NCBI GenBank assembly: GCA_902618485.1
Contig: CACNAR010000001.1
Span: 124,001-188,000, forward strand
Reading direction: 5' to 3'
DNA length: 64,000 bases
Source of the DNA: an uncultured Pelagibacteraceae bacterium
Lineage (GTDB): Bacteria; Pseudomonadota; Alphaproteobacteria; Pelagibacterales; Pelagibacteraceae
Both the position numbers and the translations under genes were made by a program. The number at the start of each line of letters is the position of its first letter. Positions within the stretch are counted from its first letter, which is position 1. Below are positions 1-8,546 of this stretch, piece by piece. Under the pieces are notes generated by a model, which made no database searches, had not been told where the DNA came from, and saw only the letters and a program-made list of their open reading frames with translations.

Positions 1-287
1 CAATACTCGTATCTAATGTCTTTGAATGGAAGTGAAACGTCATCTAATTTTATTCGACCTTTAATTTCATGAAATAATTTTTTTTCAATTTCTTTATTAT
101 CCTTCAAAATATGATCTGTGTAACTATTTTCTTCCTCTAGATATTTTCTTACTTCAGGAAGTAATTTTGATCCGTCCTTTAAAACATCGAGGATATTTTC
201 TTGATGAATCCAACTATAATTATCTTCCCATGCAACATTGTGACAAGATTTTCTTTCTGGTTTTTTTTTTAGTTGTGGTATTTTCAT
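1..287 (-). CDS. ptrB: Oligopeptidase B (protease II), N-terminal part
   Basis: This is a partial gene: 95 N-terminal codons, running off the left edge. ATG is at 287. The translation matches the start of the S9A oligopeptidase B/prolyl oligopeptidase family: a short polybasic start, a W-E-D-x-Y-x-W-I segment near residues 19-26, then E-E-x-x-Y-T-D and an E-I-K-G-R-I-K-x-D-D stretch near the end of the visible part. Family members are cytosolic serine peptidases that cut short peptides after basic residues. The catalytic Ser-Asp-His domain lies outside the window, so activity cannot be judged. It is divergent from the J-domain gene with only 15 bp between the start codons. Moderately sure of family; the exact subfamily is inferred. 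Confidence 0.8.
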   Translation of the reverse strand, partial: MKIPQLKKKPERKSCHNVAWEDNYSWIHQENILDVLKDGSKLLPEVRKYLEEENSYTDHILKDNKEIEKKLFHEIKGRIKLDDVSLPFKDIRYEY

Positions 288-302
288 AATGAAAACAGTT
301 AT

Positions 303-806
303 ATGAATATAATTATTTATACAGTAGTAATATTAGTCATTTTTTATTTCCTTTTGAAATACATCAGTAATATCTCATCAAAAAAACTTTCAAAAGGTTT
401 AAGACTGCTGATAATAATCGGATTAATTTTTTTAGCAATTCTGTTTGCAATTGGAGGCAGATTTCTGCTAACTTTGCCACTCACACTCGCTAGTCTTGCT
501 TTATTAAAGTTAAAGGGTTTATCAATTTTCCAACTAATCTCTCTTTTTAGATTAATTCAAACATTAAGAAGATCAGGTAGATTTTCATTTAATCAATCTC
601 AAAACAATAATATTTCTACTATGTCTGTAAGTGAAGCTTTTAAAATTTTAAATTTAGATCAAAAAAAGAAGGTTACCAAAGAGGACATAAACAAAGCTTA
701 CACAAAAATTCAAAAAAAAATTCATCCAGATATTTCACCAGAAACCGCAAGATTATCTACTTTAGTTAATGAAGCTAGAGACATTTTGTTAAAGGAAATT
801 ATATAA
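303..806 (+). CDS. Membrane-anchored J-domain protein
   Basis: This 167-residue protein has two hydrophobic segments (about residues 3-21 and 34-65) followed by a short linker and a C-terminal J domain (about 106-167) with the diagnostic HPD at 141-143. J domains stimulate the ATPase of Hsp70 (DnaK); a membrane anchor with a C-terminal J domain resembles the Tim14/Pam18 type of co-chaperone, probably with the J domain facing the cytoplasm. I chose ATG 303 rather than the in-frame TTG at 273, because the latter would run into the start of the divergent peptidase gene. The 3' end overlaps the convergent glycosyltransferase by 8 bp. The client is unknown. Confidence 0.8.
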   Translation: MNIIIYTVVILVIFYFLLKYISNISSKKLSKGLRLLIIIGLIFLAILFAIGGRFLLTLPLTLASLALLKLKGLSIFQLISLFRLIQTLRRSGRFSFNQSQNNNISTMSVSEAFKILNLDQKKKVTKEDINKAYTKIQKKIHPDISPETARLSTLVNEARDILLKEII

Positions 807-1725
807 AGTTCTTAACTTTATTAATTATCATTTCAACTGTTATTGAATCTGGATCAAAGCTTGATCCATGAGTGATTTTATTTATGTCAGCACCAGGTGG
901 GATAATCCTAAATTGATTTTTACTGTAATCAGAATAAGCTTTTGGTGTATCTAATAAAATTACGAAACTAGGTTTATTCATTTGACTTGAAACATGGTGC
1001 CCGAATGAGTCATTTCCAATAAAAATATCACTTAAATAAATATAATATATGATTTCTGATACATCTTTAGAGCTTAAAGATTCACAATTACCTTTTTTTA
1101 CTTGGTTTATAATTTTAATTGCGCCTTCTTCCTCATTTTTTCCACAAACTAAGTAAAAATGATAATCCCCAATATTGTTAAATTTATTTATTAAAGATGC
1201 AAAATTATTATATCCCCATCTAGTTGTCGGACCAGAGGAGCCTATTCCAAGTACAATTTTCTTTTGTTTACCAAGATTATATTTTTTAATTTTTTCACTA
1301 TTTAGAGAAATTTGAGTTTCAGTTGGGCAATTTTTAATATTTAAAGATTGTTCTGTAAAAGTTTTAGCAGCATTTACAAGATGTAAATTTTTTTTTTTAA
1401 ATAAAGGATAATGATAAATATTTTTTATACCAGCAATTTTACAAGCTAGATAATGTCTTATACTTGGATAAAAAATAAAGATATTTTCAAAATTAAATTT
1501 CTTTAAAAAGACTGATAAGTTTATTATATCAAAAAAGTTTCTATGAAATTTATCTAAATAATTTACACTTTTAATTAAGGGGTCGTCTATCAAAACTCTA
1601 TTTAGATTTGGACATAATGTGATCAGTTCAACTTTACCAAATTTTTTTGCAATCTGATGACAGTAACTAAGATGTAACAAATTAGCTCCTAAACCCTTAT
1701 AGCTTAAAAAAATTCCTGTTTTCAT
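799..1725 (-). CDS. Glycosyltransferase family 9 protein (heptosyltransferase-like)
   Basis: The 308-residue protein has the two Rossmann halves of GT-B enzymes of family 9, which add heptose or related sugars to lipopolysaccharide core. Visible marks are the glycine-rich segment after the central linker (G-I-G-S-S-G-P-T-T-R-W, residues 160-170) and the nucleotide-sugar site F-I-G-N-D-S-F-G-H-H (235-244), which corresponds to the family's G-N-D-T/S-G-x-x-H. The N-terminal half begins with a G-L-G-A-N-L-L-H segment like the family's G-x-G-D-x-x-x-x loop, but without the Asp. The acceptor cannot be read from sequence. It is monocistronic and divergent from the DapA-like gene (38 bp). Confidence 0.75.
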   Translation of the reverse strand: MKTGIFLSYKGLGANLLHLSYCHQIAKKFGKVELITLCPNLNRVLIDDPLIKSVNYLDKFHRNFFDIINLSVFLKKFNFENIFIFYPSIRHYLACKIAGIKNIYHYPLFKKKNLHLVNAAKTFTEQSLNIKNCPTETQISLNSEKIKKYNLGKQKKIVLGIGSSGPTTRWGYNNFASLINKFNNIGDYHFYLVCGKNEEEGAIKIINQVKKGNCESLSSKDVSEIIYYIYLSDIFIGNDSFGHHVSSQMNKPSFVILLDTPKAYSDYSKNQFRIIPPGADINKITHGSSFDPDSITVEMIINKVKNFI

Positions 1726-1763
1726 AAATGTGATTTTTCTATTATACTTACAAGTAAAAATAT

Positions 1764-2648
1764 ATGTCTAAAATAAATGGAATATATGCTGCAGGAATGT
1801 CAATCTTTAATAAAGATTTAAGCCTCAACATAGAAAAAACAATTCTACATGCTGAAAACATTATAGACAAAGGATGTCATGGTGTTGCAATATTTGGGAG
1901 CACTGGACAAGCACAATTGATCTCGATCTCAGAAAAAATTAAGCTTTTAAATAATTTATCAAAAAGTAAATACAAAAATAAGTTTATAATAGGTAATGGG
2001 CTCAATTCTTTAAGTGAAACAATAAACTATATTAAAATAGCATTATCTTTAAATTTTGAAAATTTCTTAATTATGCCACCTGCATATTATAAATATAGTG
2101 ATAAGGAAGTAATTACTTTTTACTCAAAAATTGTAGAGGCGGCTCCGAATTCAAGGATTATACTTTATAATTTTGAAAAGTTATGTGGTTATAAATTTAG
2201 TTTAGAATGTGTGCAAGAGCTAGTCAAAAAATTTCCTGAACAAATAATTGGTATAAAAGATAGTTCTTACAATATTTATAAAAATTTAAGATTAAAAGAT
2301 TTTTCAATTCTTCCTGGATCAGAAACCAAGCTTGTTGAAGGTTTAGAAATAGGTTGTTCAGGAATAATCACAGCTACATGTAATGTTACTGCAGAGTTAT
2401 CCAGGAAAGTTTATGATGACTTCATTTCAAAAAAAACTCAAACTGAGAATGAAAAATTGATTAATGTTAGGTCTGCTTTTGATAAATATAATCTTATTTC
2501 TGGCTTGCATTCATATTGTGCAAAAGAAAATGACATATTTAAAAATGTATTACCTCCACTAACTCTTTTAACCAAAGAGAATGAGAAAGAATTATTTGAA
2601 AATCTTAAAAATTTAAATTTTAAAATTAAATCTTTACTGGCGGCCTAA
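1764..2648 (+). CDS. Dihydrodipicolinate synthase/N-acetylneuraminate lyase family aldolase
   Basis: This 294-residue TIM-barrel protein is of the class I aldolase family that includes DapA, NanA and keto-deoxy-sugar aldolases. The Schiff-base lysine is in I-K-D-S-S (Lys165), the conserved tyrosine in L-Y-N-F (Tyr135), and the oxyacid-binding loop is G-S-T-G-Q (45-49) in place of the usual G-T-T-G-E. The arginine just after the tyrosine motif that binds aspartate semialdehyde in true DapA is absent (the segment reads E-K-L-C-G). I therefore infer a different aldehyde substrate and give no gene symbol. It may share a transcript with cfa, which starts 1 bp after its stop. Confidence 0.75.
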   Translation: MSKINGIYAAGMSIFNKDLSLNIEKTILHAENIIDKGCHGVAIFGSTGQAQLISISEKIKLLNNLSKSKYKNKFIIGNGLNSLSETINYIKIALSLNFENFLIMPPAYYKYSDKEVITFYSKIVEAAPNSRIILYNFEKLCGYKFSLECVQELVKKFPEQIIGIKDSSYNIYKNLRLKDFSILPGSETKLVEGLEIGCSGIITATCNVTAELSRKVYDDFISKKTQTENEKLINVRSAFDKYNLISGLHSYCAKENDIFKNVLPPLTLLTKENEKELFENLKNLNFKIKSLLAA

Positions 2649-2649
2649 C

Positions 2650-3837
2650 ATGCAACTTGCTAGATTTCTAAATAATGTTTTTAAAGATGGTGGTTTTATT
2701 CTTACTGATGCAAATTATAGAGACTATATCATAGGAAAACCAGGTAATGATCCTATTAAATTAAGAATCTTAAATAAAAAACTTCATTATAAATTATTAC
2801 TTCATCCAGATCTGTATTTTGGTGAGGCTTATACTAATGGTGAAATAATTATTGAGAACGGCACTATCACAGATTTTTTAGATCTTGCTTTGAAGAATAT
2901 TGGAAGAGGAGAAGTTAATTTATTTAGTTATATTATGAATAGAATTAGAGGCTCGTATAGATATTTAACAAATTTTAATTTTATTAAAAAATCTAAAATG
3001 AATGTTTCCCATCATTATGACATATCTGACGACTTATATGATCTATTTTTAGATCCTAAAAGACAATATTCATGTGGTTACTTTCGTAATGAAAACGATA
3101 GTCTTGAAACAGCACAAAATAATAAAATTCAACATATAATAAAAAAATTGAATTTAAAGCCAGACCAAAAAGTTTTAGATATTGGTTGTGGGTGGGGGTC
3201 GTTAGCAATTGATATTGCAAAGAATTCAAAATGTGAAGTAACAGGGATTACGTTATCAGAAAACCAACTTTATTACTGCAAAAGAAAAGCAGCTGAACAA
3301 AATTTAGAAAATCAGGTGAAGTTTAGATTGATTGACTATAGAGAGCTTAAGGAAAAATTTGATAGAATTGTAAGTGTCGGAATGTTTGAACACGTGGGAC
3401 GTAAATTTTATAAAAAATTTTTTAGACAAATTCAAAATTTATTAAATGACAATGGAGTTTCATTAATACATACCATAGGATCAGTAAATCCACCCAGGGA
3501 TCCTCATCCATGGATAACCAAGTATATTTTTCCAGGTGGTTATACACCAAGTTTAAGTGAGGTCACAACACCCATAGAGCAAGCAGGTCTAGTTGTTACA
3601 GATATCGAAGTTTTGAGATTACATTATTCACACACTTTAAGACACTGGAAAGAAAATTGCATAAGAAATAGAGAAAAAATTATTAAAATGTTTGATGAGA
3701 AATTTTTTCGAATGTGGGAGTTTTATCTTGCGGGGTGTGAGATGGCTTTCAAGTGGGGTGATCAAGTTGTATATCAATTTCAACTTACAAAAAATTATGG
3801 ATCTACTCCAGTCACTAGGGACTATATTTATCAATAA
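2650..3837 (+). CDS. cfa: Cyclopropane-fatty-acyl-phospholipid synthase
   Basis: This 395-residue SAM-dependent enzyme transfers a methylene group to unsaturated acyl chains of membrane phospholipids, forming cyclopropane rings. The N-terminal lipid-binding region is followed by the conserved H-H-Y-D-I-S (121-126), Y-S-C-G-Y-F (140-145, usually Y-S-C-A-Y-F) and the SAM motif V-L-D-I-G-C-G-W-G-S (175-184), then F-E-H-V-G. Length is normal for the family. It begins 1 bp after the aldolase stop, suggesting co-transcription, although no metabolic link is obvious. A 19-bp palindrome overlaps its stop codon. Confidence 0.92.
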   Translation: MQLARFLNNVFKDGGFILTDANYRDYIIGKPGNDPIKLRILNKKLHYKLLLHPDLYFGEAYTNGEIIIENGTITDFLDLALKNIGRGEVNLFSYIMNRIRGSYRYLTNFNFIKKSKMNVSHHYDISDDLYDLFLDPKRQYSCGYFRNENDSLETAQNNKIQHIIKKLNLKPDQKVLDIGCGWGSLAIDIAKNSKCEVTGITLSENQLYYCKRKAAEQNLENQVKFRLIDYRELKEKFDRIVSVGMFEHVGRKFYKKFFRQIQNLLNDNGVSLIHTIGSVNPPRDPHPWITKYIFPGGYTPSLSEVTTPIEQAGLVVTDIEVLRLHYSHTLRHWKENCIRNREKIIKMFDEKFFRMWEFYLAGCEMAFKWGDQVVYQFQLTKNYGSTPVTRDYIYQ

Positions 3838-3847
3838 ATTATTGATA
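3829..3847. repeat. 19-bp near-perfect palindrome at the cfa stop codon
   Basis: Two 9-bp arms (TATCAATAA and TTATTGATA) flank a single A. The left arm contains the last codons and stop of cfa. As RNA it could form a weak AT-only hairpin, but there is no following U-tract, so it is a poor intrinsic terminator. It could be an operator-like site or chance in AT-rich DNA. Confidence 0.4.
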
Positions 3848-3866
3848 GAATCTTACCTCCTTTAAA

Positions 3867-5054
3867 ATGAAAAAAAAAAACAAAAAATCAAAGAGAAAAA
3901 AGAGAGTAAAAAGAAAAAAAACTAAACTGAAAAATATCAAAAAAGTTAGGAAAAAGATAATTATTTCAAGGAAAAAGAGGAAAAACAAAAAAAAGAAAAA
4001 AAAGAGAAAAAATATAAATCTTAAAAAAAATAAAAACTATATACCTAAAACTAAAAATCAAAGTTTAATTTCAAAAATTGTAAAATTCCAATTATCGATT
4101 AAATCAAACTTTGATTTTAAAATTAATTTAAACCCTGAAAGATACATCCAAAGTTTTTTTGATAAAATTTCCGAAACAATTTCAAATTACAAAGTAATTA
4201 AAAAAGAGGAAAAAAGAAGAATTAAGATAGAACAAATTGAAAAAGAGAGAATTGAGAAAATTGAGCTACAAAAAGCAAAACAAGAAGAGGTGCTTGAAAA
4301 AACTCGACTAAAAGAGAAGGCCTTAAAGGAGGAAGCAAGGTTAGAAAAGCAAAGAAATAAAGATATAAAATTATTTTTAAGAAAAGAACAAGCAATTTTA
4401 AGAAGAGAACAAGCCGAAAAACAAAAACAATTTTTAAAGCAACTTCAACTAGAGCGTCAAATTGAAAAGTTTAGAATAAGAGAAGTAAAAGAATTAGAAA
4501 AACTTGAGAAAATAGCGCTTAAAGAGAAGAGAGAGGATTATCAAGGGTTACAAGAAAGGATTGATAAACTTAAAGAAAAATACCGAGTTATTAGAGACCA
4601 AAAGATCAAGGAGAGAGTAGAAGCCCTTGGTGTTAAATTACAAGGTAACGAAGACAGAGAAACGTTACTAATTAAGGAAAAAGAATATACTTTAGCGAGA
4701 CAAAAAGTTGAGTTTGCCTTAGAAAGTTTTTATAGAAGTGCAAGCAGTCTAGTATTTCAATTGAACAAAAGACACATTACAAGAGATATGTCGATTTTGC
4801 GGTGTATAGACAGAAGATTTGAAACCGGTGAGATTTTTATAAAATGGGATGAAGCTGAAGATGAAGATTGGTTATTATTAATTTACATTAAAAATAATTC
4901 ACCCGATGAAGGAATAGTAATAGAGGATAAAACAAATCCTGAAAAAAATCATTCATATGAATTTAAAAATATTGATATTTTTAAAGCCTCAGACACAATG
5001 GTGGACGCTTTGACACAATTAATTGCTAGCAAAAGATCACAAAATAACAATTAA
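3867..5054 (+). CDS. Polybasic coiled-coil protein, function unknown
   Basis: I do not recognise this 395-residue protein. Three regions can be seen. Residues 1-60 are extremely basic (37 of 60 are Lys or Arg), like a histone-H1-type or nucleic-acid-binding tail. Residues about 108-285 are a long charged helix rich in Glu, Lys, Arg and Gln, very probably coiled coil. Residues about 286-388 look like a compact domain with hydrophobic strands and several Trp (K-W-D-E-A, D-W-L-L-L-I-Y). There is no signal peptide or membrane segment. Possible roles are nucleoid or ribosome binding, but this is inference. It lies 29 bp after cfa. No Shine-Dalgarno is seen; the leader instead carries ACCTCCTTT. 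Confidence 0.8.
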   Translation: MKKKNKKSKRKKRVKRKKTKLKNIKKVRKKIIISRKKRKNKKKKKKRKNINLKKNKNYIPKTKNQSLISKIVKFQLSIKSNFDFKINLNPERYIQSFFDKISETISNYKVIKKEEKRRIKIEQIEKERIEKIELQKAKQEEVLEKTRLKEKALKEEARLEKQRNKDIKLFLRKEQAILRREQAEKQKQFLKQLQLERQIEKFRIREVKELEKLEKIALKEKREDYQGLQERIDKLKEKYRVIRDQKIKERVEALGVKLQGNEDRETLLIKEKEYTLARQKVEFALESFYRSASSLVFQLNKRHITRDMSILRCIDRRFETGEIFIKWDEAEDEDWLLLIYIKNNSPDEGIVIEDKTNPEKNHSYEFKNIDIFKASDTMVDALTQLIASKRSQNNN

Positions 5055-5085
5055 TTTTTTCTAAATAACAAGGTAGAACTTTAAT

Positions 5086-5379
5086 ATGTTTTTTGGATCA
5101 ATCATTATGATAATGCTTTTTTTAATTTTAAAGTATGTATTGGCATGGATTATCTATTACAACAAATTAGATCCGAGACTTGGCGACAGTACTTGGCGAT
5201 TTACTTATGATTACCCTGTTTTAGGTGAAAGAGATATCTCCGATTTAGATGATAAAGATTTTGTAAGGTTAAGAAGAAAAAAAAATAAGATTATTTTATT
5301 AATGTATTCAATAGTTCTCATTATGTTTATAACTTCTATGTCTTTGTTGAGTGAAATTTTACTGTTTTTTTTTAGTTAG
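5086..5379 (+). CDS. Small two-helix membrane protein, unknown
   Basis: The product has 97 residues with a hydrophobic segment at about 3-24 and a second at about 68-91. These flank a polar loop of about 40 residues containing W-R-F-T-Y-D-Y-P-V-L-G-E-R-D and a very basic R-L-R-R-K-K-N-K stretch before the second helix. The basic stretch suggests that the loop is cytoplasmic. I recognise no family. It follows the polybasic protein by 31 bp on the same strand and its stop interlocks with the convergent DCC-family gene (TTAG at 5376-5379). Coding is supported by the clean start and fit between neighbours. Confidence 0.65.
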   Translation: MFFGSIIMIMLFLILKYVLAWIIYYNKLDPRLGDSTWRFTYDYPVLGERDISDLDDKDFVRLRRKKNKIILLMYSIVLIMFITSMSLLSEILLFFFS

Positions 5380-5723
5380 TTTTTTAATTGTTTTTTATTT
5401 TTTAGATATAAGAAGAATGCAACTATTTCATAAAAAAAAGAAAATAACGTAAAAATTATTGGTAGTTTAAAAAACTTGTATAAAAAATTATATTTGGGAA
5501 TTTTTTTCCACACAGCAAGAAAAGCTTCAGCTCCTTTTAAAATTTTTTCATCTTCTTTAACATGTAGCCTTCGCAAAAGTTCTTTATTACTTTTAGAGGT
5601 CTCTTTTTCAGCTATCTCATTACCCGTAATATCAATCCAATCGATTTCTTGAATCTTCTCTTTTTTATATAAATCAATTTCAGCTTTGCAGATTTTGCAT
5701 GAATTATTAAAATAAACTTTCAT
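5376..5723 (-). CDS. DCC-family thiol-disulfide oxidoreductase (DUF393)
   Basis: This is a 115-residue thioredoxin-like protein of the DUF393/DCC family. The N-terminus has the strand followed by C-K-I-C (Cys10 and Cys13), here S-C-K-I-C where the family usually has D-x-x-C-x-x-C. The W-I-D-I-T segment and G-A-E-A-F (near 65) match the family's conserved D and G-x-x-A-F positions. The C-terminal third is hydrophobic, typical of members that lie at the membrane. A redox function is the family annotation; the biological substrate is unknown. It is convergent with the small membrane protein and divergent from tldD (84 bp). Confidence 0.75.
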   Translation of the reverse strand: MKVYFNNSCKICKAEIDLYKKEKIQEIDWIDITGNEIAEKETSKSNKELLRRLHVKEDEKILKGAEAFLAVWKKIPKYNFLYKFFKLPIIFTLFSFFYEIVAFFLYLKNKKQLKN

Positions 5724-5807
5724 ATAAGTAGATTTATTACTATTTATTTAAATAATGTATATGCGTAAAATACTCATATTGAAAATAGTAGATAAAACTT
5801 CTAAATA

Positions 5808-7229
5808 ATGCTTTCTATGAATAATTTTTTTGAAAAATCTGACATATCTAGATCTGAAGCAGAAAACATTGTATCAGATACACTTAGTAAGTGTGATGAT
5901 GGAGAACTATATCTAGAAAATACAAAATCAGAGACATTATTATTAGATGATAATAAAATTAAAAACTCGAGTTATAATTCTGATTTAGGTTTTGGATTTA
6001 GAGCTATCTCTGATGAAATAGTTGCATATTCTCACTCTAATGAAATATCAAAAAATTCATTAAGGCAATCTTCAGAAAATTTAAAATCAACGTTAAAATC
6101 TGTTAAAGGCACTTATAATCATGAAATTCCTAAATCTAATAAAAAGTATTATGATAATATAAATCCTATTGAACAAAAATCCCTTAATGAAAAGATTAAA
6201 ATACTTAATGAAGTAAATAACTACTTACGCTCTAAAGATAATAACATTAAACAGGTCACAGCCAATTTTTTAGGTGAACAAAAATCAGTTGAAATAATTA
6301 GATCTGGCGGAGAGTCTTTAACTGATGTCCGTCCTTTAATAAGATTCAATGTATCAGTCATGCTTGAGAAAAATGGAAGGAAAGAGTCAGGTGTGTATGG
6401 TGTTGGAGGAAGACAATCCTACGATTTTTATTTAAAAGATGAAAATTGGAAAAGTGTTTGTGATGAGGCTTTGAGAATAGCTTCAGTAAATTTAGAGAGT
6501 AAACCTGCACCAGCTGGTGAAATGAAAGTTGTACTAGGACCTGGTTGGCCAGCAATATTAATTCATGAGGCTGTTGGTCATGGTTTAGAGGGGGATTTTA
6601 ATAGAAAGAAAACTTCTGCTTTTCATAATTTAATGGGCCAAAAAGTTGCTAGTGAAGGAGTTACGATAGTTGATGATGGTACCATCGACAATAGGAGAGG
6701 CAGTCTTACTATTGATGATGAAGGGACACCAACAGAAAAAACAGTTTTAATTGAGAATGGAATTTTAAAAAACTTTATGCAAGATCGTCTGAATGCACGT
6801 TTGATGAAAACGAGATCTACCGGTAGTGGAAGAAGAGAAAATTATAGACATATCGTCCTTCCAAGAATGAGAAACACAATGATGTTAAGTGGTAATCAGA
6901 CCCAAGATGAGATGATTAAAGCTGTAGACAAAGGTATATTTGCAGTAAGTTTTGGTGGAGGACAAGTTGACATTACCTCTGGGAAATTTGTATTTAATTG
7001 CACCGAAGCTTATGAGATTGTTAATGGCAAAATTGGATCTCCAATAAAAGGTGCTACTCTTATCGGAGATGGTCCTTCGAGTTTAAAAGAAGTTTCTATG
7101 GTAGGTAATGATATGATGATGGATCCGGGAATTGGAACATGTGGAAAAGCTGGCCAAGGTGTTCCCGTTGGTGTTGCTCAACCATCTATTCTAATTAATA
7201 AGATGACTGTTGGCGGCACAAAACTTTAA
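5808..7229 (+). CDS. tldD: TldD metalloprotease subunit
   Basis: The 473-residue U62-family zinc peptidase subunit pairs with PmbA (TldE), encoded directly downstream. The complex degrades unfolded peptides and processes some modified peptides in the cytoplasm. The zinc-binding H-E-x-x-x-H is present as H-E-A-V-G-H (253-258) followed by G-L-E-G-D, as in active TldD. The C-terminal G-N-D-M-M-M-D-P-G-I-G-T-C-G-K-x-G-Q block is also typical. Start is ATG 5808; a second in-frame ATG at 5817 is also possible. The stop codon is immediately followed by the pmbA ATG. Confidence 0.93.
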   Translation: MLSMNNFFEKSDISRSEAENIVSDTLSKCDDGELYLENTKSETLLLDDNKIKNSSYNSDLGFGFRAISDEIVAYSHSNEISKNSLRQSSENLKSTLKSVKGTYNHEIPKSNKKYYDNINPIEQKSLNEKIKILNEVNNYLRSKDNNIKQVTANFLGEQKSVEIIRSGGESLTDVRPLIRFNVSVMLEKNGRKESGVYGVGGRQSYDFYLKDENWKSVCDEALRIASVNLESKPAPAGEMKVVLGPGWPAILIHEAVGHGLEGDFNRKKTSAFHNLMGQKVASEGVTIVDDGTIDNRRGSLTIDDEGTPTEKTVLIENGILKNFMQDRLNARLMKTRSTGSGRRENYRHIVLPRMRNTMMLSGNQTQDEMIKAVDKGIFAVSFGGGQVDITSGKFVFNCTEAYEIVNGKIGSPIKGATLIGDGPSSLKEVSMVGNDMMMDPGIGTCGKAGQGVPVGVAQPSILINKMTVGGTKL

Positions 7230-8546
7230 ATGGTCAAAGATCAAGAATTTTTAGAAAAAAAGGCATCTTATTGTCTAGGTTTAGCCAAGAAATTAGGCGC
7301 AACTGAGTCTAGTGTGATTGTTAACAACTCTGTATCTGAAACTGTTAATTTTAGAAATAAAAAACTAGATGAGTCTAATAGGTCAGATGATCTTGGAATA
7401 AGAATTACCACTTATATTGGAAAAAAAAAATCATCAATATCTTCGTCTAATTTACTTGATGATAACCTAAACATTTTGATTGAAAAATGTGTTGAGGCAA
7501 CAAAAAATACTCCTGAAGATGAATTTAATTCATTACCAGATAAAGATTTGTTAGCTAAAGAAGTTAAAGATTTGTCTCTCTATGATGATACGCATATAGA
7601 AAATGATCAAAAAATAGATTATTTGAAAAAATTAGAACTCGCTGCCTCTAATGATAAAAAAATTGTTAATACTGAGTCTAGTTTTACTCAAAATAAATCA
7701 AATTTTATTTTAGCTAATACTGAAGGTTTTTGTGCTGGTTACAAAACATCCTCATTTACAGCTTCGAGCGTTATAGTCGCAAAAGATGAAAAAAGCATGG
7801 AGAGAGATTATGAGTATTCTAGCAAATGTTTTTTTAAAGACTTGGACGATGCAGGAGAGTTAGGCAAACAAGCTGCCGATCAAACCATTAGAAAATTAAG
7901 CCCTCAAAAAATAGGCAGCGAAAAAATTGCTATAATTTTTGATAAACGAATAGCCAAGGGAATATTAAGCACTTTTGCAAGTGCGATTTCATCATCAGCG
8001 ATATCAAGAGGAACCTCTTTTTTAAAAGATAAAGTTAACCAAAAAATATTTTCCGACTCAATTAATGTCTTAGATAAACCAGACATAATTAAAGGTTTGG
8101 GTTCAAGAAATTTTGATAAAGAGGGGGTTAAAACTGATACCCTTAAATTAGTTGAACAAGGAGTCTTAAAACATTATTTGATTGATACTTACAATGGAAA
8201 AAAACTTAACCTAAAATCAAATGGAAGATTCGGAGGGACAAGTAATCTCTATTTTGAAAATGGAAATATAAGTTTTAAAGATTTGTTGAATTCAAAATCA
8301 AAAAGTCTCTATATTACAGAAACTATAGGTCACGGAAGTAATATAGTAACCGGTGATTATTCTGTTGGTGCGACAGGGTTTTTAGTGGAAAACGGAGAGT
8401 TTAAGTATCCTATAAACGAAATTACCATTGCAGGCAATTTTAAAGACATGTTTCAGCATATTACTCTGGCAAATGATTTAGAGTTTAAATATGCAACCAA
8501 TTCACCAACCATGATGATTGAGGGAATGGTTGTTGCTGGTAAATGA
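7230..8546 (+). CDS. pmbA: PmbA/TldE metalloprotease subunit
   Basis: The 438-residue partner of TldD belongs to the same U62 superfamily but lacks the H-E-x-x-x-H zinc motif, as expected for the non-catalytic partner. The conserved C-terminal block G-H-G-S-N-I-V-T-G-D-Y-S-x-G-A-x-G-F is clear near residues 371-388, as is the final T-M-x-I-E-G-M-x-V-A-G-K. The gene abuts tldD with no spacer and its stop overlaps the next ATG in an ATGA, so the three genes are probably translated from one mRNA. Confidence 0.92.
   Translation: MVKDQEFLEKKASYCLGLAKKLGATESSVIVNNSVSETVNFRNKKLDESNRSDDLGIRITTYIGKKKSSISSSNLLDDNLNILIEKCVEATKNTPEDEFNSLPDKDLLAKEVKDLSLYDDTHIENDQKIDYLKKLELAASNDKKIVNTESSFTQNKSNFILANTEGFCAGYKTSSFTASSVIVAKDEKSMERDYEYSSKCFFKDLDDAGELGKQAADQTIRKLSPQKIGSEKIAIIFDKRIAKGILSTFASAISSSAISRGTSFLKDKVNQKIFSDSINVLDKPDIIKGLGSRNFDKEGVKTDTLKLVEQGVLKHYLIDTYNGKKLNLKSNGRFGGTSNLYFENGNISFKDLLNSKSKSLYITETIGHGSNIVTGDYSVGATGFLVENGEFKYPINEITIAGNFKDMFQHITLANDLEFKYATNSPTMMIEGMVVAGK

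Noticed and set aside
273..302. TTG start extending the J-domain protein upstream
   Set aside because: It would run into the start of the divergent peptidase gene, and the added residues are not membrane-like; ATG 303 fits better.
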